DNA of 64,000 nt, taken from contig CM057230.1 of the NCBI GenBank assembly GCA_029891385.1, forward strand, positions 22,758,847 through 22,822,846, read 5' to 3'. This document shows positions 24,050 through 35,636 of this stretch, in pieces. Source of the stretch: Erythroxylum novogranatense (Eukaryota; Streptophyta; Magnoliopsida; Malpighiales; Erythroxylaceae). The notes beneath the pieces are model-generated. The model was not told where the DNA came from. It searched no databases and worked only from the letters and a program-made list of their open reading frames with translations. Position 1 is the first letter of the stretch, and each line of letters opens with the position of its first letter. Both the position numbers and the translations under genes were made by a program.

Positions 24050-25145
24050 TTCAGGTCTGGCCCTCTTCTTCCCCGTCTCAATTCCAGCAGTCCCCTTGGC
24101 TTCATCTCCTCCATCGTTTGTCTTCTTTCTCTTATTGCGTCATTGGGGCTTGGGAGCAATTGGTAGTTTTTTAGCGCCAGCACCTTCAGGGACTTCAGGT
24201 AATGTTGTTACTTTCTACCTATGAACATTTGGCATGTCAGGAACATATCCTTCAAATTGTCATCTACCAGCATTGTACAGCTTTCGTCGGAATCATCAGT
24301 ATCAACAGAAGTATCTGTTGTCTTCTGTGTAGCACTGCTTTCCTCAGCCGAACCCTCTGATTCTTCCATCTCCGCAGTCTGCTTCTTCAGTGATTCAATA
24401 ACATCCATCAACTGTGTATTAACCTGCCATCAAAATGGATTTCATAAGTTGCTCATTAATTTAAGATAATGCAACAAGAAGTAGGTTAGTGATACACTCA
24501 AGGAAAGCAACACTGACAAGATGAAAGCAAAAGAAAGGTCCGTTACATAATTGGTTGATCAATCACAGCACCTGTGGATTCTGAAGAAAATCAGCTATGC
24601 CGTTTGTACATGTAGGGCATTTCATAACATTTTTCCTAGCTCTTAGCGTCCGTCTTCCTTCGCATGTCCTCTTGTCTAACGGGACTTTAATCAGCAAAAA
24701 CACCCTCTAGGCATGTTTTGCAAAAATTGTGTGCGCAAAGGGTTGTTAGGGGGTTAGTCATCAACTTTCAGGAAGCTGCGTGCAAAATGAACAGTTCAAA
24801 CCATCCCTATCAAGATCGAGGAGATTGTTGTCGATTTTGATCTTCCGATTACCATTGTCATCGCCATCCAACGAGGACGCTGCTCCTTGACTGAGAAGTT
24901 TCTGACGTCTTCTGGGCTTCTCCAGGACCGTCAACGAGGAGTCGGCCTCGATGGCCTTGGTTGCAGCAATAAGAACTTCGGACCCTCCAGCCACAGCGAC
25001 AGGGGATGAGATGGACATAGAGCAGTCGGGCAGCCCCAGTGCAGGAGACCGGAGGAGAGGAGAGGCAAGGAGCATGCCGTGGAGTGGCACATGTCTTGCA
25101 CGTGAGGGTCTCTTCCATTGACGACTTCTTCTTACAGACCATGCA
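24050..25145 (-). pseudogene. PHD-RING gene fragment, ORTHRUS/VIM-like, broken
   Basis: On the minus strand, a splice-acceptor-like TTATAG precedes codons for CMVCKKK at 25145. A PHD-type stretch follows (EETLTCKTCATP, HAPCLSSPP), then in another frame SPVAVAGGSEVL and KAIEADSSLTVLEK. Next is a RING with NCSFCTQLPE, AHNFCKTCLEG, RTCEGRRTLRARKNVMKCPTC and IADFLQNPQ. A GT-AG intron (24571-24424) separates LQNPQ from LMDVIESLKKQ, and an acidic then Lys/Arg-rich tail follows to about 24050. The retained intron argues against a processed copy. Stops after QLPES and in the RING, plus frameshifts, make it a pseudogene. The SRA domain and first exon are missing. Functional members are E3 ubiquitin ligases that maintain CG methylation. 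Another PHD-RING family is possible. Confidence 0.65.
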
Positions 25146-25354
25146 CTATAACACAGAATTATAAAATAGATACAAGCTGAGCCACTTTTTATTTTTTTGA
25201 AAAAGTAAAGAATAGTATTAAGAATAAGAAGTCCATACAAAGAACGTGAATATTAAACAAATACAAGGGAACGACAATGTTTAAGCAAGCATCAACCACA
25301 ATGTTTAATATAGAAAACCTTTTTTAGATAAAAGTAACGATAAGGCACAAAAGT

Positions 25355-25683
25355 TGGTTGGGTCGGTTATGCTAAGCCCAAGCTCAGACTCAGAACGGCG
25401 CGTGGATTGATCGGTTCATCCCTTGAGGGTTAACCTAATTCCTAAAGATATTAGCCATATAAATTCATGACCTCATCATGAAAAAGGTACGATTCTAATA
25501 ACCATATTTTTCTTTACTTACCAGCCATCAAAAGCTCTTACAAAAAGCTGATTTGAGAGTCGGAGGGGCCTATCGGAAATCAACCCCTGCGTGCCTTTAT
25601 TATTTTGCAGGTATTTTGACCCAGAATCAGCCAATCTCATGGATCCAAGCAAGAAGACCAAGCTCACCAAAATTGATGAACCA
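25355..25683 (+). repeat. 5' LTR of the Tat element
   Basis: The LTR runs from TGGTTGGG to AACCA and is followed directly by the primer-binding site. Shared blocks with the 3' LTR include CCCTTGAGGGTTAACC, AATTCATGACCTCATC and CAGCCAATCTCATGGATCC. Confidence 0.9.
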
Positions 25684-25698
25684 ATTGGCGCCCACCGT
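25684..25698 (+). promoter_or_regulatory. Primer-binding site of the Tat element
   Basis: ATTGGCGCCCACCGT follows the 5' LTR with no gap. TTGGCGCC at this place is usual for Tat-lineage gypsy elements. The exact priming tRNA was not determined. Confidence 0.65.
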
Positions 25699-26234
25699 AA
25701 GTGCGGCATCAAGGCACCACATTCGAAACACTCGGATCGGTCAAAGCATGACGACAGATCTTGATGTAGCCGTTGTTGCGGCACTTGCATTGCAGTGAAT
25801 GGGCTTGCAATTACCCGCCGCCCTTCCATCGCCACATTCTGATCACTGACACACCCTCCGTCCCTACATCAAAACCCTAGCATAAACGAGCTACCTCCTC
25901 AACGCTCACACCAACATGATCAACCACAACAATCCCAAAACCAAGACTAAGAAGCACAAAGCGTAGCCCTAAAGGATGACGCTCGAACCAATTCACATCC
26001 TCACATCCAATACCCCCTCAACACGAACCCTCCTGCATCATGACCAACGTTCCTCACACAAAGACAAATAGAAGAAGCGGTCGATCTATTGACATGCCAA
26101 ATCTTACAATCTCAACCGGAACAACACTAAACACCCGCTCGGAAAGTTGATGTGATGGCCGATCGGACTCTGCGGAAGCCCTAGAAAAAATTGTGGACCA
26201 CCGAATCAACATAGCCATGAATTCTCGTCCTAAC

Positions 26235-27480
26235 CAACCCTCAACATAATACAGCTCTCCTTTCATCCCCGAGATCCTGGATAGCCTCTCAGTGGTCGGT
26301 ACTAAGATACCGACGCCAGAAAAATATAATGAAAAGACCGATCTTCTCGACTATCTGCAGCACTTTCAATCGATGATGAACTTGCATTGCGTTCCAGACG
26401 CCATTCAATGTAAGGCCTTCATTCTGTACAGCCTTTCAAGAAGGAGCCCGAAGATGATTCAACAGCTTACCCTCGCGTTGCATAACCAGTTTTGAGGATT
26501 TTAAGCTGCTATTCCTCAACCAGCTTGCTACGAGTAAATGGCCACAGAAGACTGCCCTAGAAATAATGCAGTTGACCCAAGGAAGGAACGAGAGCTTGCG
26601 GGAGTTCATCACCCGATTTAACAACGAAGTTGTCGAAGTCCCCGACCTCACTTGCTCGTCTATGTTGGCTGCCTTGATGAGCAATATGAGAGATGAGGAG
26701 TTCAAGAAGTCGTTAGCTCTTGATCAGCCTAAGTCTATCCAAGAGATAAGAAATCGGGCAGACAAATACATCCAGCTGGAGGAAGTGTTGAAAAACACAA
26801 AATGCAGAGCGGATGACCACTGGCCGAGTAGTAGGGCCGATGATTCATATAAACGGCAGAAGGATCAGTCTAACTGGAGGAAGCCGATCGATCGAAAGGA
26901 CCAGAGGCGAGAGTCCTTCACTCCGCTCAACAGGTGATATCTTTGAAATCTTGGAGGTCGTGAGAGCGAAGGGAATCCTCGAGAACCCAATAAATTGAAA
27001 ACTCCTCTCAAGAAAAGGGATTCTTCTTTATATTGTCGTTTCCATAGAGATATCGGTCATGACACGGAGGATTGCTGGGACCTAAAGAAAGAAATCGAAC
27101 TCCTTATCCAGAGGGGAAGGCTGGGAAGATTTTGAAGTATGGAAAAATCTGATCGAGGTAATGAGGGCAGGAGCGGTCGGTCTGATAATTGGCGAAAGCC
27201 ATGGAGACAACACATGAATGATGGCGGAAGGAAGACTAGGAATATGGACGACCGACGCGATACGAGAGGACAGTCCAGGGCTAAAGATGACAGAAATACC
27301 AGACAATAGGATGACCAACCGGTCAGGGTCATAAACATGATTTTTGGCGGTAGCGCAGCAGGGGGCCTACCGTCAAAGGAAAGAAAGCGGTATGCCAGGC
27401 AGATCGCTAAGGGTCAGTCAGCAGTGAAAAAGCCACAAGTTAATGAGGTGATCTCGTTTGTGAGTCGACTGGTGGCGTCG
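26235..27480 (+). pseudogene. Tat element gag
   Basis: The frame near 26250-26495 has FIPEILDSLSVVGTKIPTPE and DYLQHFQSMMNLH, the start of the Retrotrans_gag core. A frameshift at about 26495 leads to the frame 26566-26935, with GRNESLREFITRFN and DQPKSIQEIRNRADKYIQLE. Near 27030-27120 there is a His/Cys knuckle-like stretch, YCRFHRDIGHDTEDCWDL. It is followed by a basic linker and FGGSAAGG just before the protease. Stops and frame changes interrupt it. In a working element this is the particle protein. Confidence 0.78.
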
Positions 27481-27486
27481 GTATCC

Positions 27487-27890
27487 TCGTGATGGCCTTT
27501 TCGTGGTTACTTTGAATATGGACAATAGTGAGGTAAAGCGCGTAATGATTGACACAGGCAGCTCGGTCGACTTGTTATACTACGATGCTTTTAAACAGAT
27601 GGAGATTCCGGAAGAACGACTACTGCCAATAGAGAGGCCAATCAAAGGGGTAACAGGAGCATCCGCCTATCCATTCGCTCGAGTCCTGCTGAACGTAAAG
27701 TTCGGACAAAAGCCATTCCAAGTAGTGAAGAATGTCGAATTCCTAGTAGTGAAGTTTGTAGGAGCCTATAATGCAATAATTGGAAGAGCCACACAAAACG
27801 CACTCAAATGTCGTCTCAACCTATTATCAGGCGATGAAGTTCCCAACCCCTCATGGCATCGGTATTGTCAGGGGTCAGCAAAGGATCGCT
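27487..27890 (+). pseudogene. Tat element aspartic protease
   Basis: The frame has VKRVMIDTGSSVDLLYYDAF with DTGSS intact, a flap-like VTGASAYP and an ALK-type end after GAYNAIIGRATQ. This matches gypsy retropepsin. It is fused in the ancestral frame to gag upstream and RT downstream. Frame breaks at both sides separate it. Confidence 0.85.
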
Positions 27891-28094
27891 AGGGAATGCT
27901 ACTTGGCAGAGACAAGAACCCTTGAGGGAGCGGTAGTGTTGGCAAGCTCTCTTGATGTAAGAGCAGATGAAGAAACCGAGAGGATGAACCCCGCAGAAGA
28001 AACTCAGCAGATCATACTGGATGAAGAAGACTGATCAAAATTCACCAACTTGGGTGCCGAACTCGAACAAGGGTTGGCCGCGACAATCACCAGT

Positions 28095-29450
28095 TGCTTG
28101 GTAGAAAATCGATCGGTCTTTGCTTGGGTGCCGAGCGACATGCCTGGAATCTCTCGCTCGATAACATCCCATTCCCTGGGTATTCAAAAAAATTATAAGC
28201 CGGTCAGACAGAAGAACCGATGGCACAACAAGGAGCGACAAGGGTGATCGAGAAAGAAATAGAGAAGCTACTTGAAGTCGGGTTCATTAGGGAAGTCAAG
28301 TATCCCGAATGGCTAGCCAACGTGGTATTGGTGAAGAAGAAGAACGGAAAGTGGAGAATGTGCATTGATTTCACCGACCTGAACAAAGCATGCCCAAAGG
28401 ACAGTTTTCCCTACCCAAGATCGATCAGCTGGTAGACTCCACAACAGGGCATGAGCTCCTCGGCTTCTTGGATGCCTTCTCTGGTTATCATCAGATAAAA
28501 ATGAGCCTCAAAGACGAAGAAAAAACGACTTTTATAACTGACCAGGGCACATATTGCTACCAGGTGATGCCGTTCGGTTTGAAAAATACAGGGGCTACTT
28601 ACCAGCGGCTCGTCATGGAAGTTTTTAAGAGACAGATCGGCAAAACAATCGAGGCGTATGTGGAAGACATGGTGGTCAAAAGCAAGACAACTGCCAAACA
28701 TGTGGAGAACCTTAGAGAAGTATTCCTGACCCTCAATAAATTCCAAATGAAGTTGAATCCCGAAAAGTGCGTCTTTGGTGTAGCATCTGGAAAGTTCTTA
28801 GGATTTATGATTACTCAGCGGGGGATCGAAGCTAATCTAGAAAAGATCGAAGCTATTGTTCAAATGCTCTCACCGCGATGCTTGAAAGATGTACAGATAC
28901 TGACCGGGCGGATAGTTTCTTTGAGCATATTCGTCTCTAGGATGGGGGACAAGTGCCTCCCTTTCTTCAAAATTTTGAGGAAGGTAGATGTGACCCAGTT
29001 CCAATGGCTGGATGAGTGCGAAAAAATATTCAAAGACGAAGCAATATCGACGATCCACCCATCTTGCAGAGCCCAGTTGAGGGGGAGAATCTGATTCTTT
29101 ATTTAGCAGTCACAGAGGGGGCGATCAGCGCAGTTCTTGTTCGATCGGACGGTAGTGAGCAATTCCTGATCTACTATATCAAATAAGGTGCTGAACGGAC
29201 CAGAAACGCGATATGCGCCAATTGAAAAGTTGGCTCTCTCCTTGATAACTACGGCACGGAAGTTAAGGCTCTACTTTCAGAGTCATACCATCGAGGTATG
29301 GACCAACCAACCCCTCAGGCAGTACTTCCAAAAGTCCGAGACCTCTGGGCAGTTAATAAAATGGGCAGTAGAGCTGGGGGAGTTCGATATACACTATAAA
29401 CTACCGACGATGATCAAAGCCCATGTGTTGGCGGACTTCGTTGCAGAAAT
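28095..29450 (+). pseudogene. Tat element reverse transcriptase and first RNase H
   Basis: The RT fingers (EKLLEVGFIREVKYPEWLAN, VLVKKKNGKWRMCIDF) run to about 28400, then shift frame into PKIDQLVDSTTGHELLGFLD. The palm has QVMPFGLKNTGATYQRLV and, at 28657-28668, YVEDMVV. This carries Glu where the first catalytic Asp of YVDD should be (codon 28663-28665). The connection and RNase H follow with RYAPIEKLALSLITTARKLR and LADFVAEM. Frame changes near 28890 and 29095 and a stop near 29185 break it. Confidence 0.87.
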
Positions 29451-30035
29451 GAGTCAACCTGACTCGCAGGGTGAGCAACGCCCTATCTGGAGCCTATTTG
29501 TTGATGGGTCATCCAACGCTGAGGGATGCGGAGCAGGAGTGGTATTGATCAGCTCGCACCGGGAAGAGAAGGTGGAGTATGCTCTCCGATTAGAATTTAG
29601 AGCATCCAATAACGAGGCGGAATACGAAACTCTAATAGCCGGCCTCCAGTTGGCAAGAGAGATGGGGTAAAGCATCTAAAGGTGTACAGCGATAGCCAAA
29701 TAGTGGTTGGTCAAGTCATTGGGCAGTATGAGGCCAAGGAGAACAACATGATCAAGTATCTGGAATTGGTAAAATAGGAGTTGAGCAATTTTGAGCAATA
29801 CTCGGTCAACAGGATAGAACGGACACAAAATGCTCAAGCAAACGCACTCTCCAAGATGGCTTCCAATCAAAACGCCAGGAACAACATCTTGATCGAGCGG
29901 CTCGACGGACCTAGCATCCAGAAGGCTACTGAAATCCTTCAAGCAGATGATGAACGGTCAAGTTGGATGGAGCCGATCAGGCAGTACCTTCTTAATGGAA
30001 CACAGTCGGCAGAAGCTTTGGAGGCCAGAAACTAA
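29451..30035 (+). pseudogene. Second (archaeal/plant-type) RNase H of the Tat element
   Basis: WSLFVDGSSNAEGCGAGVVL holds the first catalytic Asp, and NNEAEYETLIAGL the catalytic Glu. A frame change near 29668 leads to the stretch with VYSDSQIVVGQV (third Asp). RTQNAQANALSKMAS ends the domain near 29870. A second RNase H after the first is diagnostic for Tat-lineage elements. Confidence 0.8.
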
Positions 30036-30043
30036 GGGTAAAG

Positions 30044-31188
30044 GTGGCCGAATATGTGATTCTCAATGACATTCTGTACAAACGTTCTTATGACTGGCCG
30101 CTACTATGTTGCTTGGATGAAGAGGAGGCAGAACGGGTAATGGTTGAAGTCCATGAAGGAATGTACGGAAATCATTTAGGAGGCAGAATGTTGGCTCATA
30201 GATTGATCAGACAGGGGTATTATTGGCCAACGATGAAGAAGGATTGTCAAGAGAAGGTTAACCGATGCGAGGCCTACCAGAAGAACAGTAACTTATCTCA
30301 CCAGCCGACTGAGCAGCTGAAAATTGTGAGCCATCCCATTCCCTTTGCTCAATGGGGAATGGACATACTAGGTCCTTTTCCTCTTGGTCGAGGCAGGAGA
30401 AGTTTTTGATTGTGGAAGTCGAATACTTCACTAAGTGGGTAGAAGCGAAAGCGGTTGCCACCATCACTAAGTAGAAAATTGAAAACTTCGTACGTAAAAA
30501 TATACTGAGCCGTTTTGGGATGTCTATGGTTTTAGTTACGGACAATGGTCGGCAATTTGATAACGACAAGTTCAAAGATTTCTGTGAATGGCTGAAGATA
30601 AGGCTCCAGTTGATTTCAGTAACTCATCCTCGAAGTAATGGTCTAACGGAGAATACTAACAAGAAGATAATGAGTGCTCTCAAGAAGCGCTTAGATGAAC
30701 GCAAGACCTGGGTGGATGAAGTAGATGAAGTGTTGTGGGCGTACAGAACAATCCCAAATGGGGCCACTGGTGAGACACTGTTCATAATGACCTTCGGGGC
30801 AGAGGCCTTAGTCCCAGTAGAAGTAGCACTGCATAACCAACGAGTTTCGAGCTACGAAGAAGAAAGGAATGACGAAGCCCGCAAGGCAGAACTGGTACTT
30901 CTCAGTGAAGATAGAGATAGGGCAGCCGCTTGTTCAGAAGCCGTCAGACAAAAAACAACGAAGTTCTACAATAAAAGGATAAAATCGAGCGACATAAAGG
31001 TCAGTGGGTACGTTCTGCGAAAGGCCGAGGTGGCTGGAAAGCATCCTGGGAAGCTCGGTCAGACATGGGAAGGACCCTATCAAGTGGTCAAACAAGCCAG
31101 ACACAGCTCTTACTTCCTGCGCGATACAAACGGGAAGATTCTACCTAGGCCCTGGAATTCTCAAAACCTAAAGACGTTCTACCAATAG
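30044..31188 (+). pseudogene. Tat element integrase
   Basis: The zinc-binding part has HEGMYGNHLGGRMLAHRLIR and YYWPTMKKDCQEKVNRCEAY, where the second Cys of the final CxxC is Tyr. The core shows DILGPFP, TDNGRQFDN and NGLTENTNKK, so the D-D-E residues are all present. The C-terminal part has KVSGYVLRKAE, GKLGQTWEGPYQV and RPWNSQNLKTFYQ with a stop at 31188. An early stop near 30408 and another near 30472 split it. This enzyme inserts the element's cDNA. Confidence 0.88.
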
Positions 31189-31393
31189 ATAAGCTTTATT
31201 TTAGTTCACTTATTTTTTTGTTTATTATTGTTTATACTCTTGTACACGCAACTTGTGGATACCTTTTTCCTGGCCCTGCCAGTCAGGCTTTTTAACGGCC
31301 CACGCCCTTGTCATCGTCAATAAAGGAGTCTCAATTTTTTTGGCAAGAAAAATCTCGCTAAATTGGGTAAGAGAAGAAATTTCTACCAACTGA

Positions 31394-32190
31394 TAGCCGT
31401 CCACATCGCTCGGCCAGGTTGCCAAGACGGGATCTTGAAACCAAGCGATGCTAAGAGCCAAAATCTTGGATCGTTCGGCCCTACGTCGCTCAGCCAGGTT
31501 GCCAAGACGGGATCTTGGAACCAAGTGGTGCCAAGAGCCAAAATCTTGGATCGCTCGGCCCCTACGCCACTCGGCCAGGTTGTCAAGACGGGATCTTGGA
31601 ACCAGGCGATGCCAAGAGCCAAAATCTTGGATCGCTCGGCCCCTACGTCGTTCGCCAGGTTGCTAAGATAGGATCTTGGAACTAGGCAATGCCAAAACAC
31701 AAAATCTTGGATCGCTCGACCCCTATGTTGCTCGGCCCCTACATCTCTCGGCCAGGTTGCCAAGACAGGATCTTAGAACCAGGCGATGCCAAGAGCGAAA
31801 ATCTTGGATCGCTCGGCCCCTTCGTCGCTCGGCCAGGTTTCCAAGACGGGATCTTGGAACCAGGCGATGCCAAGAGCCAAAATCTTGGATCGCTCGGCCC
31901 GCCTCAGTTGCGAAGACGATCTTGGAACCGGTGATACAAAGCCAAAAGATTGCCCAAGTTCGGCGAGATCTTGGATCTTGGGTGATGCCAAGAGCCAAAA
32001 TCTTGGATCGCTCGGCCCCTACATCAATCGGCCAGGTTGTCAAGACGGGATCTTGGAACCAGACGATGCCAAGAGCCAAAATTTTGGATCGCTCAGCCCC
32101 TACGTCGCTCGACCAAGTTGCTAAGGCAGGATCTTGGAATCCAGGCGATACCAAGAGCCAAAATCTTGGATCGCTCGGCTTCACCATCTC
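31394..32190 (+). repeat. Tandem array of about 80-bp units after integrase
   Basis: About nine to ten copies of a unit containing CAAGACGGGATCTTGGAACC, GATGCCAAGAGCCAAAATCT and TGGATCGCTCGGCCCCTACG are arranged head to tail, with one diverged segment near 31900-31970. Open frames on both strands across it are repeat artefacts. Such hypervariable arrays after integrase are known in Tat/Ogre elements. Confidence 0.88.
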
Positions 32191-32439
32191 TCGGCGAAGT
32201 TCTCTTGTCTCGGTTGACCGTGACTCTCTCAAACCCTACAACCGATCGACGCACATCGAATGCACTCGTTCACTACCTACTATTTGAAAAGATCGTCCAA
32301 TCTTAACACGACAAATAAAGGTGGTAATGAAAAATTCTGTTTCCTTGAATTAATGTTATAGTCACAAGCCCGACCAGATGAGCACTAAAAAAAAAAAAAT
32401 CATTTGGATCCTTCGGGGGGAGAGGAAGGGCTAGCAGTC

Positions 32440-32920
32440 GGATCAACAGGAGAAGACAATGGAGAGACATCCTCTTCCTCATCTGAACTCAGGTCCAACA
32501 TCTTATCCGCCAAGACCTCTTTTTCCTTTTCAGCTATCTCTCTCATCTCTTCAAGTGAAAGGCCGAGCTCGGAGGAACCATCAGCTTGGTATAATCCTCA
32601 AATGAAGGACCCTCCGACCTGTCAGGGACACAAACGTTGTGGCAGCTCCTTAGGATGGAAAGAGCCAAGTCACAGGAGAAGACAATGGAGAGACATCCTC
32701 TTCCTCATCTGAACTCAGGTCCAACATCTCATCTGCCAAGACCTCTCTTTCCTTTTCAGCTATCTCTCTCATCTCTTCAAGTGAAAGGCCAAGCTCGAAG
32801 GAAGCATCGGCTCGGCATAATCCTCGAATGAAGGACCCTTCGACCTGTCAGGGACGCAAACGTTGTGGCAGCTCCTCAGGATGGAAAGAGCCAAGTCAGG
32901 TAAACTCCAGACACTCCTCG
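32440..32920 (+). repeat. Tandem duplication of about 225 bp
   Basis: The block beginning AGAAGACAATGGAGAGACAT at about 32452 is repeated from about 32677. Both copies run through TCATCTGAACTCAGGTCCAA and on past AAGTGAAAGGCC, GGACCCT and GGCAGCTCCT. The copies differ at scattered positions. It lies between the 80-bp array and the antisense gene. Confidence 0.8.
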
Positions 32921-33124
32921 TGTAAATACCGCTCTTTCCATCACTTGATCGCTTCAATCCTTTGCTCCCTGACGGAGCCTTGTAGCTCCAGAAGTTTCTT
33001 CTCGACCTTCATTTATGTGCCACTGTCGCATGACAGTCATGGAGGGCTTTGAATGGAGCTCCTCCTCCACTTTCGCCTTTCCAGTGGCATCGAGCACCTT
33101 TTTCCTTAGGCCCTCAACACGGAG

Positions 33125-35055
33125 CTACAACACTCGACATTCACTTTCCAGCTCGCCCCTGGAAGCAATCACTCTACTCCTCTCCTCCTCCCCCGAAGCA
33201 AGTTGAGCTTTCAAAGCGCCCATCTCCTCCTCCAAAATACTCTTCTCCTCCTCCAGTGAAGAGAGTTGGGCTCGTAAGACGTCCTTCTCCTCCTTTGCCT
33301 CTGAAAGTTCAGCTCTTAGAACATTAACTTGCTCAAGAAGGTCGTGAACCTCCCGGTCCATTGTTTGGCTCACTTCATCGAGCTGATCGATACGTTGATG
33401 CAACGCAGAGGCGAACGCCAGATCCCTGGCACAACTTCGGACGAGACTAGCCACCAGCTCCTTATTATTTAGTGTATCCAAAAACTTCTCGTCTACAGGA
33501 GGAACAACCTTCCAGGCAATGTGCAGAGCCACATTGATGTCCCTAATCGATGCAGTCTTGTCAAGACTGATCGTGGACACCCATTTTCTGTCACTGGAGG
33601 CTCGCTCTTTCCCTTTGCCCTTATCCAATCGAGGCGCTTGCTTTTTCCCCATTCCTCTTTCCAGTTGATAGGACGATCGGTCAGCACTCCGAGCGGTCTT
33701 TTTCCTTTTGAGCGGTGGCTCCATCTCTTCCTCCGAATCCGCTCGGTCCGCACTCACCGGTTGGACCGCAACGACGCTGACACTCCAGGTTGGTCCTTAG
33801 TGCACGGAAGGGCCAGCAATGCTGTAGATTGGTCCAACACCGTTGGCTGAGCGACGTCTTCGCTGGCCTCTGTCCCCTTCCTTTACTTCTTCACCTTCGA
33901 AGAAGCTCTAGGCCCTTTGGCTTACCTTTTGGATTTAGGGAGACTGGAAGACTCGGAAAAATCCTTGACCTTTTCCATGGTTGCATAATTATAGAAGTAA
34001 GTTAGAAATCGAAACCAATACTTGTGAATACAACAGATAACTAAACTACGAGGAGTTAACCAGGAGGAGCAGTTTCCTCTTCTAGCCCTCTAATTTGAGG
34101 GGATCAATTAAAAAGGCATCGACTGATGCCCCTCCACGATACCCCAGAACGAGATGGTCGAAAGAATACCGACCGAGCGCCTTGATCCTATTAATCACCT
34201 CCCATTCCTCCCTAGAAAGGTGTAGATCGACAAGATCATTCCATTGCTCGGCCAAGGGGTACCTCCACGACCGGGATTCAAAGGTGGATCCAGGGGGCCT
34301 CACAAAAAAGTAATTCGTCTTCCACGCTTTGATTGATCCTTTTGTTCTAGCAGGATGGTACCTCGCATCCCTATACTGGAGATGAGGGATCCCGGCCCCG
34401 ACGCTTGAGCTCTAGTTCATTCTCAAAAAGTGACGCAGGACACCGATTGATGGAGGGCACCCGAAATTATGGCACAACAAAGCCAGACCGTTGATGAACC
34501 TCCAGCCATTTAGGGGAATCTGGCTCGGCCCTAATTGGTAGGCGTGCCATACCTCATCAATGATCGGGGCGTATGGAAGCTTCATACCACCGACCGAGAA
34601 AAAGCTCTCTGTCACAGCAAAATAGCCGCCCCCACTGTTGTGAATCCTTTCACTCTTGCCAGCCAACCTAGGTCCCCAAGACGAAGGGGTATTATGCTTA
34701 ATGATCGATCGATTCAGCTCCCTTTTGGTCATCTTCGAAGGGTAACTCGGTAGCTTTTCAACAATTTTCCCATCCTTCCAGACGCTCGCCCCGATTTCCT
34801 CATTCCCCCTTGACTCCGACGCTTCATTTCCACCGACCTCCGGCACCTCCGTCGCTTCCGTTGCTTTCTCCAACGACCCAACAACTTGTAAAGCTCTCTC
34901 AGCGGCCAGCTCCTGAAGGAGCTCCCTCAGAACCGTACCTACTTCCCGCTAAGGCTCGGGGATGCCCGTGGAGAAGGCTAGCAAGGGGCCGACGGAGAAG
35001 GAGAGAGGGAGCTAGATTTGTTCATAAGTTCGTTTCTAGAGCTAATCGATGACAT
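33125..35055 (-). pseudogene. Antisense gene of the Tat element (transposon-type N-domain plus coiled coil)
   Basis: On the minus strand an ATG at 35055 opens a frame that shifts near 34940 into ELLQELAAERALQVV. Frame 34873-34412 has GKSERIHNSGGGYFAVTESF, LPYAPIIDEVWHAYQL and LNGWRFINGLALLC, which resembles PF04195 'putative gypsy-type transposon' proteins. Frame 34303-34082 continues with RPPGSTFESRSWRYPLAEQW. A probable intron lies between about 34055 and 33975. Frame 33757-33125 has a basic KRKK segment and then a long heptad-rich coiled coil (LSEAKEEKDVLRAQLSSLEE). Antisense genes at this place are known in Tat-lineage elements, and their function is unknown. Stops and frame changes make this copy defective. 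Confidence 0.72.
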
Positions 35056-35245
35056 GGTTACTGAAAATCAAACTTACAGGACGAAGAAAGGAAGAAGGAC
35101 GTACCTAGTTTAGTGACTGGAGTTAGGGATTTTGGTGACGGTGAAAAAGGGAAGTTCCGATGGCTGCAAATAGGGAGATGAAGAAAGGAAGCAAAGATTG
35201 AAGAATCGAACACGCAGAAAGTGAAACAAATGTGTCAATTATGGG

Positions 35246-35253
35246 TATTTATA
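35246..35253 (-). promoter_or_regulatory. TATA-like box for the antisense gene
   Basis: The minus strand reads TATAAATA about 190 bp upstream of the antisense ATG at 35055. It is outside the 3' LTR, so the antisense gene may have its own promoter. Confidence 0.4.
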
Positions 35254-35618
35254 ACAAAGATACTGAGCAGGCGTGCTGATGGAAGTGGGATGCGCGGCAA
35301 AATCTGAGCCGTGCAAATTAGGGTTATCAATTACCCATAGCGGCGCAGCAATTGAAAGGACGTATGCGACAGCTGCACAACGGTTACAAAGACGATTCGT
35401 TTTAAATTTTGAAAACCTGTCAGAGGACACTTGCCTTTAGTAATGATTAAATCAAATGTCTTCATGTGTTAGGCGTCGACGTTCAACCGACCGATCCTAT
35501 CATGAGTTGTCATGCATTAAGTATTGATGTCCGACCGATCGGGCCTATCACGAGCTATCCTACGGACGAGCTACTCGATCCTTGTGTACTCCTTCGACTC
35601 TTCTCCTTGGTTAGACTC

Positions 35619-35632
35619 GAGGAGTAGGGGGG
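35619..35632 (+). promoter_or_regulatory. Polypurine tract of the Tat element
   Basis: A run of the form GAGGAGTAGGGGGG lies four bases before the 3' LTR. This is where second-strand DNA synthesis would be primed. Confidence 0.75.
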
Positions 35633-35636
35633 CTTA

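Noticed and set aside
31394..32190. Regular repeats that might suggest a CRISPR array
   Set aside because: The units are directly tandem, about 80 bp each, without unique spacers, and sit inside a plant retrotransposon.
33049..33327. Plus-strand Pro/Ser-rich open frame
   Set aside because: It is the complement of the antisense coiled-coil gene, and its composition follows from the Glu codons on the other strand.
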